A stretch of 50,438 bases of DNA, taken from positions 1 to 50,438 of the forward strand of contig CABQJK010000013.1 of NCBI GenBank assembly GCA_902464495.1, given 5' to 3'. This document shows, one piece after another, positions 7,622 through 16,295 of this stretch. Under the pieces are notes generated by a model. It was not told where the DNA came from, did no database searches, and saw only the letters and a list, made by a program, of their open reading frames with translations. Source of the stretch: an uncultured Collinsella sp. (lineage in GTDB: Bacteria > Actinomycetota > Coriobacteriia > Coriobacteriales > Coriobacteriaceae). A program made the translations under genes and the position numbers. Position 1 is the stretch's first letter. Every line of letters begins with the position of its first letter.

Positions 7622-8045
7622 CCGGGACGCGCTTTCCGCCCCATGCCTCAAACGGAAAATGGGCCCCACTCTGAAACTCAATTCCGGGACACAGTTTCCA
7701 GCAGAGGTGCCGCTGGGAAAGCTCATCCCGGTTTGGAGGCTAAATCTGGGATGCAGTTTCCGCTTGAGGGCCGATCCGGAAACGGCATCCCACTCTGGGG
7801 CCGAGAAATGGGATGCAGTTTCCCCAAGCGGTCCTTTCGGGAAACGACGTCCCACTTTGGAGCCGAATTCTGGGATGCACTTTCCCAGACGAGCTTAAAG
7901 GGGAAAGCGCGTCCCGGTTTGAGACTCGATTCTGGGACGTGGTTTCCCCGAGCGGCCTCAGCGGGAAAGTACGTCCCATTCTGAGGGTTGATTCTGGGAC
8001 GCGTTTTCCCGAGCGGGCTCTTTGGGAAAATGCATCCCACTCTGG
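7622..8045. repeat. 62-bp tandem array A: seven hairpin-forming units
   Basis: GGGA(C/T)G motifs recur at 7625, 7686, 7748, 7810, 7872, 7934 and 7996: spacing 61 once, then 62 five times. Each unit has a left arm like TGGGATGCAGTTTCCC, a variable spacer of about 15-20 nt, and a right arm like GGGAAAGTGCATCCCA, then CACTCTGGAGCC-like linker sequence. The arms are inverted repeats of each other, so every unit can fold into a hairpin. Open frames across the array are by-products, because 62 is not a multiple of three. The last unit runs into 8046-8332, which has no gene beyond the leader of the next gene. Confidence 0.9.
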
Positions 8046-8253
8046 CCGCCGGCCCAACGCTCATATCACACGTCCTTGAGCATGTGCTCAGCAGTTTCAA
8101 TACAGCAGGAAAACTGCCGTTTTTCGGAAAAGTACACGTCCCTAAACTTACCTGATTTTCATAACTTTCGACCGTTCAGGGGTGCCGATTACCGCTCGCC
8201 GATTCAGTTTCAAAATACGACGTCAAAACAGGCCATCTACCTGCATGGTTAGA

Positions 8254-8274
8254 TTTTGGTCAGTTTTTGGTCAG
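8254..8274 (+). repeat. Direct repeat TTTTGGTCAG before the AbiEi-like gene
   Basis: TTTTGGTCAG at 8254-8263 is followed directly by TTTTTGGTCAG at 8264-8274, about 60 nt before the start codon at 8333. The 10-11 bp spacing fits a protein-binding site on one DNA face, possibly an operator for the downstream gene. Confidence 0.4.
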
Positions 8275-8332
8275 CTGAGCGGCAAGTTCCGGCTGATACG
8301 TTTTTGCCACCCCAAAAAGGAGGCGGTGGCCC

Positions 8333-9331
8333 ATGACGCATTGCAACGACCAAATCATCGACCAACTACTAACCCAAGCCGAGCGGGAGGGGCGATGCCT
8401 TATTCCCCCGAGCACGGCAATCCGAAAAGCGCTGCTGCGGCGCACCGGCGACACGGTCGTCTCGCCCACGCCGGGGCTGTTTGCACGCAAGGCGCGTTGG
8501 GATGAGCTCAACCGGGCACAACGTCATGTCGAGATTATCCGTGCGCTTGCGGTCGCCCATCCCGATTGGACGTTCTGCTCGTTTTCGGCAGCACGTCTGC
8601 TGGGACTCGAGGTCTCATGGCGGCATCTGAACGTCGTGCATGTCTGCAGTGCAACCAAGCCATCGGCTCGCCCGGGCGCACGGATCCAACGACATCGGAC
8701 CGAGCCGGCCGGCGCGATAGATCAAGGCGGCATATCGATAACGCCGCCCATCCAAACGGTAACGGATTGTCTGCTTCAGACCGGTTTTGCCGACGGCATG
8801 CCCATTGCCGATTCGGCGATCTCAAAGCTCGGTCTAACGCGAGAGCAGCTGATGGAAACAGTCGAAAAACGGGCGGGAGCTCGCAACGGTCGCGCGGTGC
8901 GTACTGCGCTCACCACGCTGCAATATGCCGACGCGCGCGCCGAAAGCGGCGGGGAATCAGTCGCTCGAGCCGTCATGATCGAGACGGGCTTTGCGCCCGA
9001 CCGGCTCCAGTATGAGCTGACGGATCCCTTCGATTCGACCGAAAGCATGCGAACGGATTTTGCCTGGGAGCGCCAAGCCAGGGAGCTCACGCTGGGTGAG
9101 CTCGACGGGCTCATCAAATATACCGACCAGACCATGCTTGCGGGACGCACTGCAGCCGAGACACTCGTTGCCGAACGCCAGCGCGAAGCACACCTGTCAC
9201 TTTACGGTCATCCGCTCATCCGCTTCACCATGAACGAAGTCCGCTCGGCAGGAGTCCTCGCGAAAAAGCTGCAAACGGCAGGGGTCAGGCAAACCGCGCT
9301 ACCGACATGGCTCAACGACGTGGACTTGTAG
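8333..9331 (+). CDS. AbiEi-like protein with a C-terminal PD-(D/E)XK (DUF559/Vsr-like) nuclease-type domain
   Basis: A 332-residue protein with AAGGAGG 9 nt before ATG 8333. The N-terminal region (about 1-60) resembles the winged-helix part of AbiEi-type antitoxins: a short helix-turn-helix, then a PGLFARKARWDEL 'wing'. The C-terminal part (about 200-300) matches the small endonuclease-like domain often joined to it in Actinobacteria: ESGGES (E204), MRTDFAWE (D242) and ELDGLIKY (E256, K262), the spaced acidic and lysine residues of the PD-(D/E)XK fold. No toxin partner lies alongside, so it is not a standard AbiE pair. It stands alone between two 62-bp repeat arrays. DNA cleavage is inference from the motif. 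Confidence 0.7.
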   Translation: MTHCNDQIIDQLLTQAEREGRCLIPPSTAIRKALLRRTGDTVVSPTPGLFARKARWDELNRAQRHVEIIRALAVAHPDWTFCSFSAARLLGLEVSWRHLNVVHVCSATKPSARPGARIQRHRTEPAGAIDQGGISITPPIQTVTDCLLQTGFADGMPIADSAISKLGLTREQLMETVEKRAGARNGRAVRTALTTLQYADARAESGGESVARAVMIETGFAPDRLQYELTDPFDSTESMRTDFAWERQARELTLGELDGLIKYTDQTMLAGRTAAETLVAERQREAHLSLYGHPLIRFTMNEVRSAGVLAKKLQTAGVRQTALPTWLNDVDL

Positions 9332-9369
9332 GGGCCGTTGAGCCACGCATTGACGCATCGCATCTCCCC

Positions 9370-9767
9370 CATCTGGGACACGCTTTCCCATTGACCGCTA
9401 CAACGGAAACCGTGTCCCAGTCCGAGCACTCAAAACGGGACGCACTTTCCAGATGAAGCCCTCAGCGGAAACCGCGTCACGGAACAGACGCTCGAACTGG
9501 GATGCAGTTTCCCAAAGTGTACCCAGAGGGAAAGCGCATCCCACTCCAAGCTCAAATTCTGGGACGCAATTTCCCGATGGGGGCCATTTGGGAAAGTGCA
9601 TCCCACTCTGGAGCTTGATTCCGGGACGCATTTTCCGCTTGGGGCCCTACGGGAAAGCCTGTCCCACTTTGGAGCCTGATTCTGGGACACAGTTTCCCAA
9701 ACAAGCTCAACGGGAAAGTGTGTCCCACTCTGGAGTCGAATTCCGGGACGCAGTTTCCGCTCCAAGC
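9370..9767. repeat. 62-bp tandem array B: seven hairpin-forming units, same family and orientation as array A
   Basis: GGGA(C/T) motifs recur at 9375, 9437, 9499, 9561, 9623, 9684 and 9745 (spacings 62, 62, 62, 62, 61, 61). Arms and linkers match array A. Several units show matched changes in both arms: GGGACACG with CGTGTCCC (unit 9375), GGGATGC with GCATCCC (unit 9499), GGGACACA with TGTGTCCC (unit 9684). This points to a conserved hairpin rather than a conserved sequence. The array ends just before the purine operon's terminator. Confidence 0.9.
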
Positions 9768-9799
9768 AAAAGGCCCCGGCTCACGATGGAGCTGGGGCC
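9768..9799 (-). terminator. Terminator of the purine operon
   Basis: On the minus strand GGCCCCAGCTC and GAGCCGGGGCC form an 11-bp stem (plus-strand 9772-9782 and 9789-9799, one G-T pair) followed by TTTTGC. It lies 68 nt past the stop codon of the molybdenum hydroxylase gene. Confidence 0.8.
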
Positions 9800-9867
9800 A
9801 AAGGCGCAGCTTATACAGTTGATGGCAAGCGCAGACGGCAGTCAGCAATGGCCGTCCGCGCTCTACC

Positions 9868-12645
9868 CTACCCGCGGTGACGGGCGCGGCTGTACGGCGT
9901 ATCCACCATGGGCAGATCCGGGCGCAGCTTGCCGTCAAACGCGCGGTAGGCATTCTGTACGGCGGGCGCCGTGGGGATCGTGGCGATCTCGCCGATGCCC
10001 TTGCCGCCGTATGCCACGGGCAGCAGCTCGTCCTTCTCCACGTAGATGGCGTGGATATCCGGAATCTCGGGCGCACGGAACAGCCCGAGCGTGCCGTACC
10101 TGGCCTGGGGCACGCAGTCCTTGAGCGGCCAGTCCTCGGTAAGCGCGTAGCCCATGCCCATGAGCACGCCGCCTTCGATCTGGCCCTGGATGGAGATGGG
10201 ATTGACCACCTTGCCGGAATCGTGCGCGGCATAGACCTCGCTCACGCGACCGTTGTCGTCCAGGATGACCACATGCGTGGCAAAGCCGTAGCAGATGTGG
10301 CTCTTGGGGTTGGGCACGTCGGCGCCCAGCTTGTCGGTCGGCTCCAAGTACACGTAGCTAAACTCGCAACCCTCGAGCGCCTTGATGGCAGCCGCGGGGT
10401 CCTGAGGATGCATGCCCTGACCGGCGACGAGCTCCTGCGAGCGCAGCTGATAGGCGCGGCCGTCGTCGTACTCGATCTTGACGCCGTCGCCATGCGCGCT
10501 CACGGGAGCGGCGGGCGCAGGCTTGCCGGCCTCGACGTCAAGCATGGCATCGCGCAGCAGGAAGGCGGCGCCGCGCACGGCCTCGCCGGTCACGACCGTC
10601 TGACGCGAGCCAGACGTGGTGCCGGAGTCGGGAGCGTTCTCGGTAGAGCACTCGCCATTGGCAATGCAGCTCAGCGGCAGACCGCAGGCCTCGGCAACGT
10701 CCTGTAAAAAGACGGTGTTGCAGCCCTGGCCGATGTCGGACGTGGCGGCGTAGACCACGGCGCGGCCATCCTCGACGCGAATCTTGCAGCGGCCGGCATC
10801 GGGCAGACCCACGCCCACGCCAGCATTCTTCATGGCGCAGGCGATACCGGCGTGTCCGGGATGCGCATAGTAGGCATCCTTGACCTCGAGCAGCGTCTCC
10901 TTAAGCGCCGTGGAGCAGTCGGCAATCTGGCCGTTGGGCAAAACCTCGCCCGGCTCGATGGCGTTACGGTAGCGGATCTCCCACGGATCCAGGCCGACCT
11001 TCTCTGCCAACAAGTCGATCAGGCTCTCGAGCGCAAACTCGGACTGGCACACGCCAAAGCCTCTGTACGCGCCGGCGGGCGGGTTGTTGGTGTAGTAGCC
11101 AAAGCCGCGAATGTCGGTGTTCTGGTACTTGTAGGGACCGACGGCGTGCGTGCAGGCGCGCTCGAGCACCGGGCCGCACAGCGACGCGTAGGCGCCGGTA
11201 TCAAAGTTGATCTCGCAGTCCAGGCCGGTAAAGTTGCCCTCGGCATCGCAACCCAGCGTAAAGGTGCCGTCCATGGCATGACGCTTGGGATGGAACGCGA
11301 GCGACTCGGCACGCGTGAGCTTGCACTTCACAGGACGCTGGAACTTATATGCGGCGAGCGCGGCCAGGTGCTGGATGGACACGTCCTCCTTGCCGCCAAA
11401 GCCGCCGCCCACGAGCATGGTCTCGACGACCACGCGCTCGGGCTCGTTGTCCCAGCCAAACATGTGGGCACACTCTTTGCGCGTGTCGTAGGCGCCCTGG
11501 TCGGTCGACTGCACCTTGACACCGTTCTTGTACGGGAAGGCGACGGCGCACTCGGGCTCCAAGAAGGCATGCTCGGTAAAGGGCGTGGTAAAGCGCTGCG
11601 TCACGGTGAACGCGCTCTCTGCCAGCGCCTTGGCGGCGTCGCCGCGCGTCACGTGACGGCTCTGGCACACGTTGTCCTTGAGCTCCACCGTGTTGCCAAA
11701 GGCAAAGAAGCTGTCGTGCAGGCGCGGGGCGTCGGCGGCCCTGGCCTCGACAATGTTACGCACGGGCTCCAGCGGCTCGTAATCGATCTTTACGAGCTTC
11801 TTGGCCTTCTCGAGCGTCGCCTCGTCCTCGGCGACCACCAGCACGATGGCGTCACCCACGCAGCGGGTGATATCGCCCTGGGCGATCATGACGTCCCAGT
11901 CTTGGATAAGGTGGCCGACCTGGTTGACCGGCACGTCCTCGGCGCGCAGGATGCCCACCACACCGGGCAGGACCTCGGCCTTGGAAGTGTCGATGGAGAG
12001 CACGCGGGCGCGCGGATACTTGGAGCGCACGGCGCTGGCGTAGGTCAGACCCGGCTGATCGAGCTCGTCGATGTCGTCGGGATACTTGCCCTCGCCGAGC
12101 ACCTTCTTGCGCACGTCAATACGGAAGGCGCGCTTGCCCACGCCGTAGTCGTCGCCGCGCTCCAGGTCCTCGTCGATCTGCTTTTCGCCGCGGAGCACCG
12201 CAGCTGCCAGCGAAATGCCCTCGATGATCTTCTTGTAGCCGGTGCAGCGGCAGACGTTACCGCGGATGGCGTACTTGATCTGCTCCTCGGTGGGCTCGGG
12301 GTCCTCGGCGATGAGCGCCGCACCCGCCATGACCATGCCGGGGATGCAAAAACCGCACTGCACGGCGCCCACGGCGCCAAAGGCGTACACAAAGGCCTCG
12401 CGCACGTCCTCGGGCAGGCCCTCGACGGTCACGATGTTACGGCCGGCGGCAAGGGCGGTGGTCAGCACGCACGCCTTGACGGCCGCACCGTCCACGTGGA
12501 TGGTGCAGGTACCGCACGCGCCCTCGGAGCAGCCGTCCTTGGCGGAATGGATGTGCAGGTCGTCGCGCAGGTAGCGCAGCAGCGGCTTGTTTTGGGTCGT
12601 CGTGCGCTCGACGCCGTTAACGGTAAAAGTGAATTCCTGTGCCAT
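9868..12645 (-). CDS. xdhD: Fused 2Fe-2S/molybdopterin hydroxylase, XdhD-type xanthine dehydrogenase-like enzyme
   Basis: A 925-residue protein of the xanthine oxidase family. Residues 1-150 hold both [2Fe-2S] clusters: the plant-type C39/C44/C47/C59 (CSEGACGTC) and the helical C97/C100/C132/C134 (CGFC, CRC). From about residue 165 come the two molybdopterin domains, with GGGFGGKED (413-421), AYRGFGVCQSEFALE (526-540) and GGKGIGE, whose Glu886 matches the catalytic base of xanthine oxidase. The FAD domain is absent, as in E. coli XdhD and selenium-dependent relatives, so electrons must pass to another protein, probably the ferredoxin and YgfK-like protein next door. It should hydroxylate, or in reverse reduce, purines such as xanthine, urate or hypoxanthine. 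Last gene of the operon, 12 nt after the ferredoxin. Confidence 0.85.
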   Translation of the reverse strand: MAQEFTFTVNGVERTTTQNKPLLRYLRDDLHIHSAKDGCSEGACGTCTIHVDGAAVKACVLTTALAAGRNIVTVEGLPEDVREAFVYAFGAVGAVQCGFCIPGMVMAGAALIAEDPEPTEEQIKYAIRGNVCRCTGYKKIIEGISLAAAVLRGEKQIDEDLERGDDYGVGKRAFRIDVRKKVLGEGKYPDDIDELDQPGLTYASAVRSKYPRARVLSIDTSKAEVLPGVVGILRAEDVPVNQVGHLIQDWDVMIAQGDITRCVGDAIVLVVAEDEATLEKAKKLVKIDYEPLEPVRNIVEARAADAPRLHDSFFAFGNTVELKDNVCQSRHVTRGDAAKALAESAFTVTQRFTTPFTEHAFLEPECAVAFPYKNGVKVQSTDQGAYDTRKECAHMFGWDNEPERVVVETMLVGGGFGGKEDVSIQHLAALAAYKFQRPVKCKLTRAESLAFHPKRHAMDGTFTLGCDAEGNFTGLDCEINFDTGAYASLCGPVLERACTHAVGPYKYQNTDIRGFGYYTNNPPAGAYRGFGVCQSEFALESLIDLLAEKVGLDPWEIRYRNAIEPGEVLPNGQIADCSTALKETLLEVKDAYYAHPGHAGIACAMKNAGVGVGLPDAGRCKIRVEDGRAVVYAATSDIGQGCNTVFLQDVAEACGLPLSCIANGECSTENAPDSGTTSGSRQTVVTGEAVRGAAFLLRDAMLDVEAGKPAPAAPVSAHGDGVKIEYDDGRAYQLRSQELVAGQGMHPQDPAAAIKALEGCEFSYVYLEPTDKLGADVPNPKSHICYGFATHVVILDDNGRVSEVYAAHDSGKVVNPISIQGQIEGGVLMGMGYALTEDWPLKDCVPQARYGTLGLFRAPEIPDIHAIYVEKDELLPVAYGGKGIGEIATIPTAPAVQNAYRAFDGKLRPDLPMVDTPYSRARHRG

Positions 12646-12657
12646 GGTGATTCCCTT

Positions 12658-13137
12658 CTACACGCCAGCGGCTATGCCGGTGCGGTCGTGAATGGCGCCA
12701 TGTGGGCAGACGACGGCGCACATGCCGCACGACAGGCAGTCCGCGCCGTCGATATGGGCGCAGTTGTCCTCGATGCGGATAGCGCCGGCAGGGCACTTTT
12801 TGGCGCACATGCCGCAACCGATGCAGCTCGTGTCGCAGATCTTGCGAGCGATGGCGCCCTTATCGGTGTTGTTGCAGCGCACCAGGATGTTCTGGTAGCC
12901 GGGAACGAAGGCAATCACGCGCTGCGGGCACGCCATGCCGCACAGGCCACAGCCCGTGCACTTGGAGCGATCCACGCGGGCGATACCATCGACCAGTGCG
13001 ACGGCACCGTGGGGGCAGGCCGTGACACAGGCGCCACAGCCAATGCAGCCTTCGCTGCAGCGGGCGTCGCCGCCTGCGGAGGCGCAACCGCTTCCGCAGG
13101 CAACGTAGGCCACGTTATGTTGAATGGATTTGGCCAT
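12658..13137 (-). CDS. Ferredoxin-like protein with four [4Fe-4S] cluster motifs
   Basis: A 159-residue protein made almost wholly of CxxCxxCxxxC(P) motifs: C31/34/37/41, C60/63/66/70, C105/108/111/115 and C134/137/140/144, so two 2x[4Fe-4S] ferredoxin modules in tandem. Three further cysteines near the N-terminus (C14, C18, C27) might bind something else. It lies 11 nt from the ygfK-like gene and 12 nt from the xdhD-like gene, so translation is probably coupled. Its likely role is to carry electrons between the FAD-less molybdenum hydroxylase and the flavin-containing YgfK-like protein; the partners are inferred from context. Confidence 0.85.
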   Translation of the reverse strand: MAKSIQHNVAYVACGSGCASAGGDARCSEGCIGCGACVTACPHGAVALVDGIARVDRSKCTGCGLCGMACPQRVIAFVPGYQNILVRCNNTDKGAIARKICDTSCIGCGMCAKKCPAGAIRIEDNCAHIDGADCLSCGMCAVVCPHGAIHDRTGIAAGV

Positions 13138-13148
13138 AAGAGACTCGC

Positions 13149-16148
13149 CTATTTCTTAAGAAGGTACGAATAGTTGTCGCGCACAGCCCTGATGGTCAGG
13201 CGGACGGCCTCGGGCAGACCGGTGTTGACGGCATCGATCGAGACGGTGCGGACCGTGCCGGCGACGCGGACCTTAAAGTGATCCTCGTCCACGGCTAGGA
13301 AGCCCTCATTCTCGGAGTTCTCCATGTCCTCCTCGCTCCAGAACAGGGTGAGCTTGTCCTTGTAGGGACGGCCCTCCTGGTAGGGGCAGAACACGGCGCA
13401 GTTGCCGCACTCGTTGCACATGCCATCGACATGGACGACCTGATGCTTGGCCAGGCCCGGCACCTTAATGGCAACGTTGGCGCGGTTGGGGCACACGTCG
13501 CAGCAGACCTCACACACCGAGCCGCAGCCCAGGCAGCGAGTCTTGGTGCAGTTGCGCTTGTCACGGCACAGCGACCCCTTGCGCTCGTAGCAGGTGTCCT
13601 CGCGGCCGGCCTGCTCGTTGCAGTCGGCGTACTTGTTAAAGTCCACGCCAGCAATGGCACGGGCGACATCGGCGGCGTCGGCGATAGCCTCGACAACGGT
13701 GGCAGGACCGCGGCGGCAGTCGCCCGCAGCCCAGACGCCCTCGACGCCGGTGGAGGTGGCGGCAAGGCGGCCGCGACGGTCGTGCTCGACGCCCGCGGCG
13801 TCGTACAGGCTGGCATCGATGCCCTCGCCCACGGCGCAGATCACCGTGGTGGCGGAAAGCTCGACGGTCTCGCCCGTGGCGACGGGGCTGCGACGGCCGC
13901 TTGCATCCGGCTCGCCAAGCTCCATAACGTCGCAGGTCAGCACGGCGCCGTTGAGCGCCTTGGGCGCCAGCAGCTCGCAGAACTCAACGCCATCGGCAAG
14001 AGCAAGATCGAGCTCTTCCTCGTCGGCAGGCATCTGCTTCTTGGTGCGGCGATACACCAGGCGCACGTTCTTCACGCCGGCCAGGCGCTTGGCCACGCGG
14101 GCCGCGTCCATGGCGGTGTTGCCGGCACCAATGACCACGACGTCCTCGCCCAGCTCGAGTTTCTCGCCCTTTTTGGCGGCCTCGAGGAACTCCAGCACAT
14201 CGAGCTCGGCACCCTCGCCTAGGCCCGCAGAGCCGGGCATCCAGGCACCGGTGGCCACGACCACGTCGGTAAAGCCCTGGGCCTTGAGCTCGCCAATGGA
14301 CTCCACGCGGGCGTTGAGCTGCACCTTGGCACCAAAGGCCAGGCAGAGCTCGGCATCGTGGGAGATATCGTCGCTCGCGATACGGAACTCGGGGATCACG
14401 TGACGGACCACGCCGCCGAGCGAATCGCGGGCCTCGAAGATAGTGACGGGCACGCCGGCACGCGTCAGGAAGAACGCCGTCGCCAGGCCGGCCGGGCCGC
14501 CGCCGATAACGGCAACGTTGCGCTCACCGTCGTTGGCGATGGCCTGGGCGCGCAGCTTGGGCAGCACGGCGGTCATGGCCTCGCGGGCGGCCTTGAGCTT
14601 GCTGGCGCGGATCTGGGCGCCCTCGGGCTCGTAGAATGCACGCTCGCAGGCACGGCCGCAGGGATGCGGGCAGATGGTGCCGGTGATGAACGGCAGGGCG
14701 TTGCGCTCGATGATGATGTTGAGCGCGTCCTCGTAGCGGCCCTCGTCAACAGCCGCCAGGTAGGCGGGAATGTCCTGCTGGATGGGGCAGCTCGTGCGGC
14801 ACGGCGTGGTAAAGCAATCGTTAAGCGGGCTCTTGCCGGCGACCTTGCGGTCGGGCAGCGGGCGCAGCGGCTTCTTGTAGAGCGGGTTGGTGAGCGAATC
14901 GGTCTGGATCGCGGTCACGGCGTCGAGAGAGACGCCCGCGAACGGCTTGCCGTCCAGGTCGGTGAACTCGCAGGCCATCTGGCTAAAGCGCTCGTAGCCG
15001 CCGGGCTTGAGCACGTCGGTCGCCAGGGTAACAGGCCAAATGCCTGCGTCATACAGGGAGCGGATGTTGTAGACCGTGGCACCGCCGGAGTAGCTGATGC
15101 GCAGCTTGCCGTCGAACTGCTCGGTAATGCGGCGGGCGGCCTCGATGGTCAGCGAGAACAGCGAACGGCCGGACATGTACATCTCGGTGGAAGGCAGCTC
15201 GTTCCTGGTCACGTCGACGGGGAACGTGTTGGTCAGCTTGACGCCAAACTCCAGGCCGCGCTCGGCGCACAGGGCGATCAGGCGCTCAAACATGGGAACG
15301 GCGTCGACCCACTGCAGGTCCTCGCGGAAGTGCGTGTCATCAAAGACGATGTAGTCAAAGCCCAGCTCGTTGAGGCGCTGGCGTGCAAACTCATAGCCCA
15401 GCAGCGTGGGGTTGCACTTGATGTAGGTGTTGAGGCCCTTCTCGGTGATCAGGTAGGTCGCGATGCGCTCGATCTCCGCCGGCGGGCAGCCATGCAGGGT
15501 GGACTCGGTGATGGAGTTGGACACGCGCGCCGGAATGGACTCGACAAACGCGGCGTCGACATGCTCGAACTTGTCCAGGTTGGCAAGGGCCCACTCGCGG
15601 CACTCGTTCCAGACCTCGGAGCCGCTGGCGTCCTTCATGCCCTCGATGTACGCATCGACCTTGGGGCTCTTGATGCCCTCGAGGTCATAGCCCACGGACA
15701 TGTTAAAGACAAAGCCGTCCGGGCTGCCCAGGCCATACTCGCGGGCAATGAGGTGGCAGGCGAACCATGCCTTCACGTACTCGGCATATGCCTGCGGAAC
15801 CTCGAGCTCGGTCGACCACTCGCAGTTGTAGCACTCGTCCTGCGCCACGATGCAGGGCTTGTTGACGCACTTGGAGAGCTCCTCGCCGTCCATGACCTGA
15901 ACGGTCTTGAGCTCGAAGAAGCGCGCGCCCGCCACGTAGGAGGCAATGATGTTCTGGGCAAGCTGCGTGTTGGGGCCGGCGGCCGGGCCAAACGGGGTCT
16001 CGATGCGCTCGTCAAAAATGGGAAGCGCGCCCTCCTGGTTGGTCATGACCACCTTGCGCACGCCAAAGACGGCGCCCTGGGTCTTGTGCTCCTCGATGAT
16101 CCAGTTCATCAGCTGCGAAAACGGGATCGGCCTCATGATGTCGCTCAT
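13149..16148 (-). CDS. ygfK: YgfK-like iron-sulfur flavoprotein (annotated elsewhere as putative selenate reductase subunit)
   Basis: A 999-residue protein. The N-terminal 430 residues form a TIM-barrel-like (dihydroorotate dehydrogenase-related) region with ITESTLHGCPPAEIE around 213-226. A GltD-like module follows: cysteine cluster C445/450/454 to C493/497/501, FAD-binding VIGGGPAGLATAFF (547-560) and an NAD(P)-binding VVIGAGNTAMDAARV (671-685). The C-terminus adds two more cysteine clusters (861-886 and 911-921). This is the full YgfK layout. Despite the selenate label, YgfK sits in purine-degradation clusters of E. coli and gut anaerobes, where a reductive purine step is likely. GAGGAG precedes ATG 16148. 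Confidence 0.88.
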   Translation of the reverse strand: MSDIMRPIPFSQLMNWIIEEHKTQGAVFGVRKVVMTNQEGALPIFDERIETPFGPAAGPNTQLAQNIIASYVAGARFFELKTVQVMDGEELSKCVNKPCIVAQDECYNCEWSTELEVPQAYAEYVKAWFACHLIAREYGLGSPDGFVFNMSVGYDLEGIKSPKVDAYIEGMKDASGSEVWNECREWALANLDKFEHVDAAFVESIPARVSNSITESTLHGCPPAEIERIATYLITEKGLNTYIKCNPTLLGYEFARQRLNELGFDYIVFDDTHFREDLQWVDAVPMFERLIALCAERGLEFGVKLTNTFPVDVTRNELPSTEMYMSGRSLFSLTIEAARRITEQFDGKLRISYSGGATVYNIRSLYDAGIWPVTLATDVLKPGGYERFSQMACEFTDLDGKPFAGVSLDAVTAIQTDSLTNPLYKKPLRPLPDRKVAGKSPLNDCFTTPCRTSCPIQQDIPAYLAAVDEGRYEDALNIIIERNALPFITGTICPHPCGRACERAFYEPEGAQIRASKLKAAREAMTAVLPKLRAQAIANDGERNVAVIGGGPAGLATAFFLTRAGVPVTIFEARDSLGGVVRHVIPEFRIASDDISHDAELCLAFGAKVQLNARVESIGELKAQGFTDVVVATGAWMPGSAGLGEGAELDVLEFLEAAKKGEKLELGEDVVVIGAGNTAMDAARVAKRLAGVKNVRLVYRRTKKQMPADEEELDLALADGVEFCELLAPKALNGAVLTCDVMELGEPDASGRRSPVATGETVELSATTVICAVGEGIDASLYDAAGVEHDRRGRLAATSTGVEGVWAAGDCRRGPATVVEAIADAADVARAIAGVDFNKYADCNEQAGREDTCYERKGSLCRDKRNCTKTRCLGCGSVCEVCCDVCPNRANVAIKVPGLAKHQVVHVDGMCNECGNCAVFCPYQEGRPYKDKLTLFWSEEDMENSENEGFLAVDEDHFKVRVAGTVRTVSIDAVNTGLPEAVRLTIRAVRDNYSYLLKK

Positions 16149-16246
16149 AATGAGCTCCTCTCTGTAACGCCCGACGAGACCGCGCGGCGGGCGAAATACG
16201 GTGTAGCGCTAGCACAGCGCCGGCGACCCCGCGGAGGCCGCCTATA

Positions 16247-16280
16247 CGCGCGCCGGATGCGGCGAAACATCCGACGCGCG
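16247..16280. repeat. Stem-loop between the ssnA-like and ygfK-like genes
   Basis: CGCGCGCCGGATG (16247-16259) pairs with CATCCGACGCGCG (16268-16280) with one mismatch and a GC-rich 8-nt loop. There is no T-run. It lies in the 147-nt gap of the operon and may stabilise or separate transcript segments. Confidence 0.6.
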
Positions 16281-16295
16281 TGAATCTACTTGTAA

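Noticed and set aside
7566..8100. Overlapping open frames of 75-125 codons on both strands across array A, and similar ones at 9398-10232
   Set aside because: They are read-through frames in 62-bp repeats: because 62 is not a multiple of three, all frames cycle. They have no ribosome binding sites or protein-like conservation.
8333..9331. A standard AbiE toxin-antitoxin pair
   Set aside because: No AbiEii-type nucleotidyltransferase gene lies on either side; both flanks are repeat arrays.
7622..9767. CRISPR array
   Set aside because: Units of 62 bp show no constant repeat/unique spacer division of the right sizes, the linker is conserved as well as the arms, and no cas gene is near.
10852..13173. 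Long plus-strand frame of 773 codons opposite the xdhD-like and ferredoxin genes
   Set aside because: A high-GC antisense shadow: its composition follows codon positions of the real minus-strand genes and no domain is recognisable.
14358..16283. Plus-strand frame of 641 codons opposite the ygfK-like gene (and similar ones opposite ssnA, fusA and rplB)
   Set aside because: Same reason: antisense frames in GC-rich coding DNA, while the minus-strand products have clear motifs.
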